Origin: Halictus rubicundus
Taxonomy: Eukaryota; Arthropoda; Insecta; Hymenoptera; Halictidae
DNA length: 64,000 nucleotides
Assembly: GCF_050948215.1 (NCBI RefSeq)
Contig: NC_135156.1
Span: 15,499,257 to 15,563,256 of the forward strand
Reading direction: 5' to 3'
A program made the translations under genes and the position numbers. The notes under the pieces are model-generated. The model saw nothing but the letters and a program-made list of their open reading frames with translations. It ran no database searches and had not been told where the DNA came from. Shown here piece by piece: positions 1 to 10,972 of the stretch. Each line of letters opens with the position of its first letter. Within the stretch, counting starts at the first letter, position 1.

Positions 1-760
1 CCGTATCGCGTCGAGATCTCGCCGGGACTTCGCGAAGCTCCTCGGTGCGCGTGCTTCGGCGTTTGAGATGCCGGTCGATTGGACCGAGATGCAGGATCAT
101 GCTGCCCACGAGAACCATAGTCCTTCTCTGTCCGTGTTTCGCCAAGGCTCGCCTCCGCATCGAGAGTGCCACGAACGCTCGCGAGAACGCGCATTAGTCA
201 TCGCCGGAGAAAGCGAGCCCGGCGACCTGGCACCGGGCAAAAACGAGGATACCAGCGCCGAGCTTATCGTCATCGACGGAAAATGGTGTCTAGGATCAGT
301 CATCTTGCTCCCGGGATCGCGACCGCGATCGATAGATCCGCCGCGGGCCTCGATTTATTCTTGGATCCGCGGGCAGAGCGACCGGACGCGCTGATGTCGT
401 CTTTTCTCGGTCGAGAGAATTGGACATCCCGCAAAATTCTACAAAACCATAATAACTGGGTGCTGCAGAGATGTACTTTCGTTGAACAATCGAGCAGGAA
501 AACGAGTTCGAAATTCGAAGATACAGAGCGCCTGCGACTACCCGAAAACAATTTTCTAGTCAACCAGCGAACAACGTTCGAGGAAACTCCGGATTCGCCG
601 ATTTCCGATCGGTGCGATGCCGGAACGTTCGAGCCTGTGGCCGTGCAAAAACGAAGAAACGACAGGCGGCCACGAAGAGACGAAAGGAGCGGCGAGAGGA
701 GAGGGGAGAGAGGTTAGCGTCGAGGGGAGCAGCGGAGTAAAAGGAAAGGAAAGAATCGAG

Positions 761-762
<2 letters not shown>
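1..762. other. GC-rich unique sequence, no gene recognised
   Basis: CpG-rich sequence with short overlapping open frames on both strands. None has a recognisable domain, signal peptide or codon pattern that favours one frame. I see no RNA gene or repeat here. Confidence 0.6.

Positions 763-802
<40 letters not shown>
763..802. repeat. (GA)n microsatellite
   Basis: About 20 uninterrupted GA dinucleotides inside a longer purine-rich stretch (roughly 700-830). It produces artificial Arg-Glu and Ser-Leu open frames on the two strands. Confidence 0.97.
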
Positions 803-806
<4 letters not shown>

Positions 807-1496
807 GAGGGGCGAGAAGGAGACAGGGCGCAAGAGAGTGGATCGGCGAGTTGGAACAAAGGGAACTCATAACCGCTATTCACCGACTGCCTCTCCAGGG
901 CTGCGATCTGCCTCGGCTGATTATTCCGCGAACGGAGAGCAGCAATTGGTCGGTCGGCTGGCCAGGGAACCATCCGAGCAGCCTAATGCCTGCTCTCGAG
1001 GAGAACCGAAGGGGCTTCTTCCGATAATAATTGTTGCAACGTCGCCGTGCATCCTCACGGCCCACGAGACCCGGTGGGCGTGCGCGTCGATAACAGACCT
1101 CCGGATCGATTTCGCCGGTTCTCCATTTTTCCTTTTACTGCTTATTTTTTATATTACCCGACCATGATCCACACCGAGGAGAAATATCCCGTAGGAAAGC
1201 CTCGCTCGGATGCGATTCTCGTTCCCGCGGCCAATGGGAGACCGAGATTACGATGGCCGATCGCGCGATCACGTGTGCGAGCACCTTAGCGATCCTCGCG
1301 GCACGCCATCCGCACGTAATTTTCATTCGGCCTTTCGGTTCGAGCATTGGCACAAATTAAACCGTGCTATTCCATTTCCTCTGACGCTCTGCGCGCACGC
1401 GTCGATCGTGAATAAAGTAATTTGTGCTGCCTCGAAGTCGACGTGAACACGTTGCTGTCACGTACCAATGTCAGTTTACGGATGGTTTATGGAAGG
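803..1496. other. Unique sequence, no gene recognised
   Basis: GC-rich to about 1.45 kb, then AT-rich. No supported coding frame, RNA gene or tandem structure. Confidence 0.55.
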
Positions 1497-1500
1497 TTAA

Positions 1501-1748
1501 GAATAAACGAGTTTTCGCTCGAAGTTATTTTACCTCCAAAACGAAAGATTTCTTCCGACCTAGAATATTTCCCTTCTATATATTTTTTTCCATGTTATAC
1601 GTACGAAAATGGAGCAATTTACTCGTACAATACTGAAGCGTTCAGTAATTTAGTAAATACAAACAGCTTTAATAATGGAAAAAATATTTTCAATAATGAT
1701 ACAGCAATTTTTAGTGGCGCCTTGAAGTCGCCATTCGAGTGCTAAGGG
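1501..1748 (-). mobile_element. TTAA-flanked MITE, family A copy 1
   Basis: Reverse-strand copy of a roughly 220-250 bp non-autonomous element found five times in this window. The right edge reads ...CGAGTGCTAAGGG followed by TTAA (1749-1752), the mirror image of the CCCTTAGCACTCGA start seen in the other copies. The left edge has a TTAA at 1497-1500, but the expected CCCTTTGCAC is replaced by unrelated bases, so that end is degenerate. The interior matches the 18.5 kb copy, including the AATGATACAGCAATTTTTAG segment. TTAA flanks and CCC ends are typical of piggyBac-type transposition; the family name is inference. Confidence 0.8.
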
Positions 1749-1752
1749 TTAA

Positions 1753-2394
1753 GACAAAGATTGTTTAATCTTTCGATTTGAAAGATTCTCGAAGGCAGAC
1801 GTAGAACAATCACATTATTAATATCCTTTATGATACATTCATCGCTTGTCGATAAATTTCTAGACGGACAAAGCGATAAAATATTCGCAAGATACAGATT
1901 TTGCAGACGTATAATTCGCCACATGTCCGCACCTATTTCACTGCGGATTCGATGCGTTTGTAATGAAGACGAATTTGGATCAAATGCAGTTGCATTATTT
2001 TTATAAGATTACGATTATTCAGCAAAGAAACAAACGTCTGCGTGGCTTCCGTGACTAGTAACGAGTGCAGGCAATGTTTATTTCGCATGAAAATCCGCTG
2101 TATGATAATGACAGTAACGCCTGGCGGAACGGTTATACGTGGTGAATTATCGCCGGAGGATCTCCCCGTGTCATATTTTGTTAAGGCGGGAGGGAAGGAA
2201 ATCCCTCGAGGAGACTTTTCCAACGCGTGAAATTGTCGACACGATGGCGCGTGAACCGGTGCCCACCTACGGGCACCTCGCCTCCTACAGGAAACGGCAT
2301 ATTCCGTCCGGGACATCCGGTCACGCTTTTTATAGACAGGTGGTTATCCCCCTCTTCGGCGAACACACCTACGCGGAACGAACTTTCGACTCGG
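1753..2394. other. Unique sequence, no gene recognised
   Basis: AT-rich to about 2.1 kb, then GC-richer. No frame with recognisable protein similarity. Confidence 0.5.
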
Positions 2395-2458
2395 CTCGAC
2401 TCGTCTGGTCTGGTCTCGACTCGTCTCGTCTCGTCTCGTCTCGCCTCGTCTCGTCTTG
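2395..2458. repeat. CTCGT pentanucleotide repeat
   Basis: Imperfect repetition of CTCGT/CTCGAC (opposite strand ACGAG) over about 60 bp. Overlapping frames give Ser-Arg-Leu or Arg-Asp-Glu runs, which are repeat artefacts. Confidence 0.9.
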
Positions 2459-2530
2459 GCGAATCAGCGCGGCGATTCCCGATGGAAAACCGTGACCGGT
2501 TGGCTCCTCTGGCTTGAACCGTCGAGGCAG

Positions 2531-3250
2531 TTTGCGGTTCATAAAACTGCATTCGCTAACCCGAAATTTCACTTAACCCTTCGAGCACGCCGCCGGAGCG
2601 TCCATGTTACCGTGATCTGCCGGTGATTTAAGCTTTTTGATATTTTTCACAACTCTGGTCACATTCTAGAATTTATTTTCCCTTATTATTATTTTTCCAG
2701 TTTGAGGTTCGAAAAATTACTATTTTTCCTTATTATTATTATTTTTCCAGTTTGAGGTTCGAAAAATTACTATTTTTCCTTATTATTACTATTTTTCCAG
2801 TTTGCCGTGCGTAAAACTGCGTTCGCTAACCCGAAATTTCACTAAACCCTTCGAGCACGTCGCCAGAGCGTCCATGTTGTATGACGTCGAGGATGTTACC
2901 GTAATCTGCCGGTGATTTAGGCTTGTTGATATCCTTCACAACTCTGCTCACATTCTAGAATTTATTTTCCCTTATTATTATTTTTCCAGTTTGAGGTTCG
3001 AAAAATTACTATTTTTCCTTATTATTATTTTTCCAGTTTGAGGTTCGAAAAATTATCATTTTTCCTTATTATTACTATTTTTCCAGTTTGCAGTTCGAAA
3101 AACTGCGTTCGCTAACCCGAAATTTCACTTAACCCTTCAAGGACGTCGCCGGAGCGTCCATGTTGTATGACGTCAGGGATGTTACCGTAATCTGATTTAG
3201 GCTTCTTGATATTTTTCACAACTCTGGTCACATTCTAGAATTTATTTTTC
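2531..3250. repeat. Tandem repeat, 272-286 bp period, with inner subrepeats
   Basis: Three successive units start near 2531, 2803 and 3089, each with the motif GCTAACCCGAAATTTCACT followed by AACCCTTC..GCACG. Each unit also holds two or three copies of a roughly 45-50 bp subrepeat (CTTATTATTATTTTTCCAG then GTTTGAGGTTCGAAAAATTA). The first unit lacks a 14-bp segment present in the other two (TGTATGACGTCGAG), and the third lacks part of the subrepeat tract. It ends next to the palindromic MITE at 3260. Confidence 0.92.
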
Positions 3251-3259
3251 CACGCAATA

Positions 3260-3577
3260 CAGTAGTGTTCGAATTAATGTGAACGCACCAATATTTTTAA
3301 TGTCTTATTAGCTTTGTAAAGTTGGCGACATGACTGTGTCAGTGGTAGCGGCCATTTTGTTGTACGTTCGATGAACGAGCTTATACTGACAAATTACACG
3401 ATTTGTGTAATGAAACTTTGTGAATTTGTGAAACTTATCCACTAACGTCAATACCTCTCAACAGGTCAGCACAGACTAGTTCATCAAACGTACAACAAAA
3501 TGGCCGCTACATAGTTGGCAACTTTAAAAGAATAATAAGACATTAAATATATTGATCTGTTCACATTAAGTACACTG
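3260..3577. mobile_element. Palindromic TA-flanked MITE (Tc1/mariner-like), family F
   Basis: The left end (CAGTAGTGTTC..AATTAATGTGAAC) and the reverse complement of the right end (CAGTGTACTTAATGTGAACAG) form long imperfect inverted repeats. The arms extend inward about 120 bp, through AATGTCTTATTA and GCGGCCATTTTGTTGTACG. It is bordered by TA at 3258-3259 and 3578-3579. No transposase reading frame is present, so it is a fold-back non-autonomous element. The CAGT start and TA target fit the Tc1/mariner superfamily. Confidence 0.88.
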
Positions 3578-3579
3578 TA

Positions 3580-5338
3580 GTATATACTTATACAAAAAAA
3601 CAAACAAAAACAGTTTACGATTTTGTTACATAAAGTTATATGAAATTAAAAAGAAAAGATAAATTGATAAAATGGCCTCTGGCCCATATCGTGTGGGATA
3701 GATCATTTTCGTTTTACAGAGATCACCAGTGGACAATAATAAACAGTATTTTTCTGATAAAACAGCACCCTCGAAATAACATCATTTTTTTAAATTTGTT
3801 ATTTGTTCTCGTTACCAAACTCTGCACGAAACCCCTAAATAATTATTTTATAAAAATTTTCATCAGGGATGAATTTATTTCCCTCGTGGCTGCATTTCTA
3901 TGACATGAGCTTCGTAAATTTGCAAATATCGTAACGCATAAAAATCTATGTTTACCAATTTCGAAATAATTCATATCCGGATTCTCGATTATATATTTAC
4001 GATGCTGTATTTACATTGTACTTGAACAATTTGAACAACTAATATTCAAACGTACATTAAGCAAACGAAAACCCCTGACGTAAACCTTCGACAAGCTCTC
4101 TATTAACATTCTCTTCGATCATGTTCCCAATTTTGCAAAACTCCACCGAAGATTATATAAATTAATAACGCTTTCCGAACGTTCGGGCCGATAAGTATTC
4201 AAATGAGATTCAGCGGGGCTCTGATTATGCTTCCGACTGACTCGAGGTCTCGGCAGGTTAAATAAATATCTATTAGACTCGAGTATCCGCGGACAGGCTC
4301 GCGACGGGTCCAATTAAATAGTCGGCGAGTCATGCGCGAGTAAGTCACCAACAGCTGACAAATAGTCAAGCTCGATCTGGGAGCCATTTTCGCGATCGGT
4401 CAGCCGAATGAGTCTCCGAATTGATTGCCCGTAAAAAGCTTGGCGTTCCACAGCAACAATAAACTTTATGCAAACTTGATCCAGTCAACAATTTGCGTAA
4501 GACTAGAAAATTCGCAAAAATTCTTGACCCACCCATATTCACCTAGATTTCTCTAAATCCCGCAACAAACACTATACCGCGACGCGATCTAGGAAAAACC
4601 GTTGATCTACATTATATTTTTAAAGCAGGTTGTAGGAAATGAAATTTTTATCGTTAACGAGGTTCCGACTGTAGGGCTGTAAAAAATTCCGAAAATCCGA
4701 TAACGAGAATAAAATTCCATGTTTAAATTTTTCCGAGACTCACGGACGAATAAAAATTTTCCATAATCTAGAACAAACATCGATATCCGCACGATTCGTG
4801 CATTAACGAGGCTGTTCCAGCCTATTATTTATCCCGGGAGATAATTAAGCCGCTCGAAGAGAGCGCGTCCCATCGAAAATGCATGGGATTAAACGTTATG
4901 TTGTATTATAATGGGATATTTCAATTGAATTTAACGCGGCGCGTTTCGCGTGTAATAAACAATTCTATTAGGCGAGATGGAGTTATAATCGCGCAAGTAG
5001 CAATACGAGAAAACGGGGCAGAGTAAAAAGTGTGTGAGTAGAGGAGGGAGGGGGAGGAAATGGAGGGAGGATTTATAATGGCATCCGGAGCCATGTGAAA
5101 ACAAAACTAGGGCGGTAAATAATGTAGAATGAATAGGGCGGATAAAAATAAATTACCGGGGGCAAGAGGACACGGTGAAAGCAGAAGGAGACGGCAAATA
5201 AGCTTTTACCTTTCTCGTAGCCGTCCTGGTCGGTCGAAATTCGATTCCCCGTTGCGAAGCGCGCGTGGCGATTCTATTTTCGAGCGCGGCGGATCAATGG
5301 GATGCATTCTGTATGCGATTCATCGCGTATGCGGGATA

Positions 5339-5341
<3 letters not shown>
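3580..5341. other. AT-rich unique sequence, no gene recognised
   Basis: Mostly AT-rich with a GC-richer section near 5.1-5.3 kb. The longest frame (3640-3903, plus strand) is AT-driven with no family resemblance. Confidence 0.5.

Positions 5342-5386
<45 letters not shown>
5342..5386. repeat. (TA)n microsatellite
   Basis: About 22 uninterrupted TA dinucleotides. They give Ile-Tyr runs on both strands. Confidence 0.97.
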
Positions 5387-5390
<4 letters not shown>

Positions 5391-8097
5391 GCGAATTGAT
5401 TCTTGAGTCGGTGAATATCACCGGCTTTGATCCATCGGACGGTTTCCGATTCATCGAGTAACTATCCGCGATTGTCCGTCGCGGCTCGGTCGTGTGACGC
5501 GTGTTACACGATAACAACAACGCGCTTTTGTTTATCTTGAAATGCCAAGTGCATTGATACGCAAAAACGAGGGAAGCGGAGAGTGACAAATAGATTGCTT
5601 TTCTCGGTCCAAAATGTTACAAATTGAATCGTCTGTAAGAAGATTGGAAAATTTTTCTTGCGACTGAAACCACCGCGGATTTGAAGATCGAAACCTCCCC
5701 TTTGCAACGGGTGCTTGAAACTGAATCTACGATTTTTTTTTTCTAGCCGATTTATTGAGCTTTCAATGAGAGATGTAACTTTGCAATAACTTGCAATTTC
5801 TCTGAAAAGTCTGCGGACTATCCGTTGCTGTATGATAGTCGCCTATCATTATCTGACCTATGTCGTTCTCATGACAGTAAAATAGCTCGCGGCAGGCCAT
5901 TAGACCGGAGAGACGTCCATCTTCGGAGGGTTAATAGGGAACGAAGATCGGTGGTCGGCCACGAGAGCTCAGGATGTTCATTGAATTCGAATTTATGGTC
6001 GCCGGGGCTGTCGGGTCGCCGCATCGATCCGTGCACACGCGCGATGCTCTCCGATATTTATATATTTAATTTCAGGCGGATTGAAAACCGAACGGCCCAG
6101 CGCGAAATAAAACCGACGCGCGCGAGGGAAACGGTAATGCGACCGGATAAATATCGCAAATTGCCATCCACTCGCTTTGACGGCCGTATTTACGCAGTTA
6201 GAGGGACGCGGCGCAAATGAGCCGAGGGTATTACGCACGTTAAACAATATCATCGAATTTGCGGCTGGTCGACGGCCCGTGACGAACGGGATTCGATGGA
6301 CCCCGTCGAAAAATTACAGCCCCGCGATGGACCGCGACAAACTGCCCTCGAACTCGATCCCTCGATCGCTTGATCCCAAATTTAGGGGCTGAGTTTTTGT
6401 TAAGGAACCGTTCAAGCCCCCACCGTTGAATATTGTCGACGACAATAATGGAAAGCTTGGAAAAGAATTGAGAGAAACACTGTTTTAATTTCTTCAGAAT
6501 TCTCTGTTGAATTTTTAGTTTTATCGTGAAAGGGGTTGCACATTTAGGTGGAATCTTACTTGTACGTTGAAGTAGAAATTATAATGACTGCCTCAGGATT
6601 TTTTCGGATTTTTTCGGTAACCCAAACAACCATAAATCACGTTTAGGAATAAAGATATGGTACGCAGACTACGTTAATGAAAAATCGTATTATCAGCGGA
6701 GCGTTCCTCCCCGCGGAATAAAAGAATCGAGTATAGAATTTCGAAGTTTAATTTTGTGCTGTAATAATCAGTGTTCGTTACAATGAGGGAAACCCCGACT
6801 ACAATTTATTAACAAAAATAACGGAGATAATTATTAACGTTATGAACGATAAGAAGTCGGTGAGTTTGAGAATTTTTTCAAACATTAATAACGAAATAAT
6901 GTTGCTGAAAACTTTTGTATAATTAGCTCAGTACTGAAGCTTCCTCGTAAAAAATTCAAACGAAAAATACCAAACACAAGAATGTAAAAAAAAAAAGATT
7001 AAGTATCAGTTCGATTTGGAAACACTAGGTACTTGGAAGCTGAGAAAGCGGTCGGCTTAAACAATTTTTAAAAACACCATGAATAAAAGAATATCGATAA
7101 AAATATTTTGCCATATAATCCAGCATTAAAACATCCTCACAAAAAAATGTCGACTAAAAATACCGATCACAACGTTCCAAAAAAATTTATCAAAGCTAGA
7201 GTCTGTTCAGGAACACTGTCATGAAAAATTCCCAAACTTTGTCAAACAAAGAACTTATAAAACCTGTATCAATGGAAGGATATTGCTCAAAATTTTCATG
7301 CGTCTAGTTCAATATCAAAATTACAAGGACGTAAAAAAAAAAGAGTTTTAAACCCTTTCGAGAACACCGCATCGCACCGGTGCGTAAAAAATTAGTTACG
7401 GGAGCGAATTCGCACAGGAGAAACACGGTTCGCCAATTAAAATGAAAATTAGGAATTTCTTCGATAGCAGACCAATCACGGGGGTCGCGCAACTGCCTGT
7501 TGCTTTTGCAAATTTTTTCGCGACGCGAGAACGGGCTTGACACGCGACGACACGTGACAGTGGCCGGGCAGTTTTCTACGTTGAAATGGCGTGCACGCGA
7601 CGCGTGAAATGGTCGCCGCATATGGCAGAGAATCTGCGAGCCTGCAGAAAAAAATGCTCCGAACAATGTCTTGCCGATCGTTGGAAACTATTTTCGGTCG
7701 GGCGTCGTTAATTATTTCCGCGACGAATCTTCAACCTGTTAAAACGGAGACGCGGATCTGACGAAGTTCGGAAAGGTTGCTATTCCAGTCATATTGGTCG
7801 ACGCGTGCACACGTTCGCGAGAACTAACATGATTGCGAGTGAATTGATCGAATGAAGAATTAAATGCGAGCCCGTTTTGTCTCTTCATCGATCTCGTCTG
7901 CTGCCAAAGCACCGGTCTCACTCTTTTATGACGATTTCCACTAACGAACATGATTTCATACTTTCGTACCACTTTGATAGCCACATTTTTGCAGAAAAAT
8001 ATTCTTTCGTTTTTCTCCTTATCGGTTCCCACTTTCTTCCTCCTCTCTTTCATTATTGGTTCGCGAGACGTAAATTCGTCCAGTTGCAAATATGCTT
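5387..8097. other. Unique sequence, possible very degenerate repeat at 6.84-7.36 kb
   Basis: No supported gene. Between about 6.84 and 7.36 kb similar phrases recur roughly every 170-180 bp (for example AAAAATACC after a GTCGAC/CAAACG context, and GGAAACACT/GGAACACT). This suggests an old tandem array worn almost beyond recognition; I hold that part with low confidence. Confidence 0.4.
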
Positions 8098-8254
8098 CAA
8101 AATGGCGGGTTTTAATATTTTTAATTTCCGGTTATTCCATTTTCTTTGGCTATTATATTATCTAGAACATAGCTGAAAATTTGGACAGACATATTCTTAT
8201 CGTTTTTATAAAGTAACGCGAAATGGTCGCTTTTAGTGCTCCGTGAACCCGGTG
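8098..8254 (+). mobile_element. TTAA-type MITE, family C copy (5' truncated)
   Basis: Matches the 33.65 kb copy from AAATGGCGGGTT..TAATATTTTTAATTT and carries the shared 3' end TTTTAGTGCTCCGTGAACC then CGGTG. The next four bases are TTGA, one change from TTAA. The CACTAGATTTACGG start found in the full copies is missing. Confidence 0.7.
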
Positions 8255-8258
8255 TTGA

Positions 8259-10274
8259 AGCAGATCTGTGCAATCCTTCTCCGCGGAGGCGCTGATAATT
8301 CGGGAATGTAAATTTGGCATCTTAAGACGTTGTTATCAAGGAGATATTATCGCAGCTGAATTACGCGGAGGCAGGAATAAATTGGCAAGCCGTCGAGCGT
8401 CGCGAGACGACGTCCGTGCAATTTTTAACGCGTCGCAGAGCGAAAGCAACTTCCTCGCGTCTCGCGAAGGAAATCGTCTTTTCCACGTTTTATCGATACT
8501 CTTTTCTCTTACCGGGGGAACATTCAATTTTACTAATGGCGGCACGGACGGGAGTGAAGGGGGGGGGGAGGCAGGTGTAAATTAATAACGAGCTCGATTC
8601 CACGCTCGAACGACGCGGCAATTAACTTTCGCCCGGCGAAAGGGACTTCTTTCCCCGGCGTCTCGTCATCCGGTCGTTCGTTAATCGTTCCCCGGAAACG
8701 ATTCGCTCGCTTTTCCGATCGAACGACAGGATTTCCGACCGTTTTCTGCCGAGTGAATCTGCGAAACGGCCGAGGAAGCCTCTCTTCTCTCCCGCCGATC
8801 GCTGAATGAAATTTCGAGCCGCCATTGTCCTCTCGAGAATCTTTTTGCATTGCGAAACGACGCGGGAACAAAGCCAGTTGGATAATAATCCACTATTCAA
8901 GCTTCGACAATATGCACCGTTGCTGATTGGATCCAGGAATTTATGTTGTAGCTGCGGATTTTATTCGTTCATGACAAAAATTGTAATTTAACACTCAGTG
9001 GACAACCGGAATTTATTTTCTCCTGTCAATGCTCCGAACATTTTGCGTTCCAACGATTACGTGAAAATAGGGACTTCAATACGTATTTCAGTATTTTAAA
9101 AAATTTTTTAAAGCCTAGAACACTGAAAAAAATTAGTCGTCGAGTATGCAGACGTCTAATTTTCAACGTATTGAACATATTAGGAAAGAATGTATTTCCA
9201 TTTCACTCGGGCTCGTTGCAACTCAAAATTTGTATTTTGCACGGGGCTGTCTGGTTGTGACCTAAAAACGAAAATATTTTCGAACAATATTTGGAACGTG
9301 TGATTTAAAATTCGTACATTGTGTCTGGGTGAAAATTCATCTACTTTATGTTTCCACATTGTGGAGTATGTTTGACTTGCTTGCGAGCGCGGTGCAGTTT
9401 AATGCGTTCGTTTAAAACGTGAAATTATGAATGGGATAATTGGGTCGGATTAGTGCGTGCGGAACGAAAATGAACGAGAATCGGGAGAGAATTCTTTATG
9501 CAACTATTTTTGCACGGTGTAAAAAGACTTACAAAGAATTTATAGCACTATTCAGCGTATGTAGACTGTGTACCGCGAGAATCGCTTTACACGAAAATAG
9601 TCTAAAACGAAACTGTGTCATTGAAAGTAAAATCCAATAAGAGACATTTAAAATAAACGTACTGCAAAATAAGGTTTGACGTATCTATGTACACAAATTC
9701 CAAATACGAACGATATAAAATACCACACGGCAGTGTGCATAATGCAAAACACGAGTTGTTTTAAATCAGAACGTTGCAACGCACAATCCGAAATAAAATC
9801 GTACGCGCGTAATTCGAATTAAAAATGTACTTTCAAATGAAATCCAGCACGTGCATTATTTAAAACGTAATCCACCGTGAATGATGAGCTATTTCACAGG
9901 ACATTGTTCGAAAACATGAGCCAAAGTATACAATTCGCAAACGGTTACAAACGTCGGCCAGTGTTTAAAATAAACGTATCGTTCGATGCGATATAAAGCG
10001 AAAATATTTTCACACGCATTCCACTACAGTACACAATCCAAAGAAGCGTAATCCATTCTGCAAATATCAAAATTACACACACCTTCCAGAGACAAGCAAC
10101 AATAATCGCCGAAGCCTCCATTACCCCAAAAACGTCATCCCGTCTCAGAAATGGCTGAAAGCGTCGCAAAATCTGCTAAAGAAATGGCATTATAAATGCA
10201 TAAGGATGCTCGCCGACGACTAAAGAAAGACAGTATAATGGCGAAACTGGGAAACAAGGTTGCGGGGCGGGGGA
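8259..10274. other. Unique sequence, no gene recognised
   Basis: GC-rich at 8.26-8.9 kb, AT-rich at 9.0-10.1 kb. Contains a short G run near 8560-8568. No supported coding or RNA feature. Confidence 0.5.
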
Positions 10275-10278
10275 GGGG

Positions 10279-10303
10279 GAGAGAGAGAGAGAGAGAGAGA
10301 GAG
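10279..10303. repeat. (GA)n microsatellite
   Basis: About 12 GA dinucleotides preceded by a G-rich tract (10264-10278). Confidence 0.95.
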
Positions 10304-10575
10304 TGGAAGAGGAGAAGATTCAGAGGATCACGATCCGCATTACAAATTCTCGATCGGACCGCTTTTTCTGCAGCGTACAGGCCGGCCGACGCGGACCCCA
10401 TTGTCCCTCGATCAGTCAAACGATCCGTCTTTATCCCGGGCAAGTTCGGGACAAGAGACGCGGAGCGGTTTGGGGCTCGTCCGAGCGAAAACGAGGTAGG
10501 AAGGAAACGAGCACGTGGTGGGTGGAATCGTGGGTGGACTCTACACCATTGTGAACGGGCATTGTATCGCGACAG

Positions 10576-10591
10576 TGGGTGGGGGGGGGGG
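10576..10591. repeat. Poly-G tract
   Basis: A near-continuous G run with one T near its start, followed by further purine-rich sequence. Confidence 0.9.
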
Positions 10592-10733
10592 AGGAGTAGG
10601 AGGAGAGAGAAGCACGAAAAGTCTGAGTTCGAGGAAAAGCTTTCGAGAATCGGACGAGTGGGTCGTAAATCGCGGAAAAGGGAGAAGCTGGAGAGGAGGT
10701 CGGCCTCTCTCGAAATAAACGAGCTCTCGACGA

Positions 10734-10757
10734 ACCCCCGCCCACCCCCTCCCCCCG
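10734..10757 (-). other. Putative G-quadruplex motif (C-rich on the plus strand)
   Basis: Four C runs of 5, 3, 5 and 6 bases are separated by single bases G, A and T. On the minus strand this is four G runs with one-base loops, the arrangement that most favours an intramolecular quadruplex. Folding is inferred from the pattern only. Confidence 0.6.
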
Positions 10758-10960
10758 GCGTTGGTTTCTAAGGATTTCCAGGGGTCCTGTGGACGCGCGC
10801 GAATCGTTCGCAGTGAACCGGGATCCTCGCTAAGTATGATATACTGGTCGCGTGGCCCGGCGTTCCCGGTTCCGCAAAATCTGATCCCGTCGAGATCGCC
10901 TCTCCCGACGCTTCCCGGTAACTTTCATCGTTCCGGGCCCCTGAAACGCGTCTGGAAGAC

Positions 10961-10972
10961 GGGGGGGGGGGG
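10961..10972. repeat. Poly-G tract
   Basis: Twelve consecutive G residues, followed by GCGCGGGG. Confidence 0.95.

Noticed and set aside
1422..1745. Frame whose C-terminus (..NDTAIFSGALKSPFEC) recurs at 18.5 kb on the other strand, suggesting a conserved protein
   Set aside because: Both are translations of the same family A MITE.
10196..10771. 191-codon plus-strand frame
   Set aside because: Arg/Glu/Gly-rich because of purine tracts, overlapped by equally long frames on other phases, no domain.
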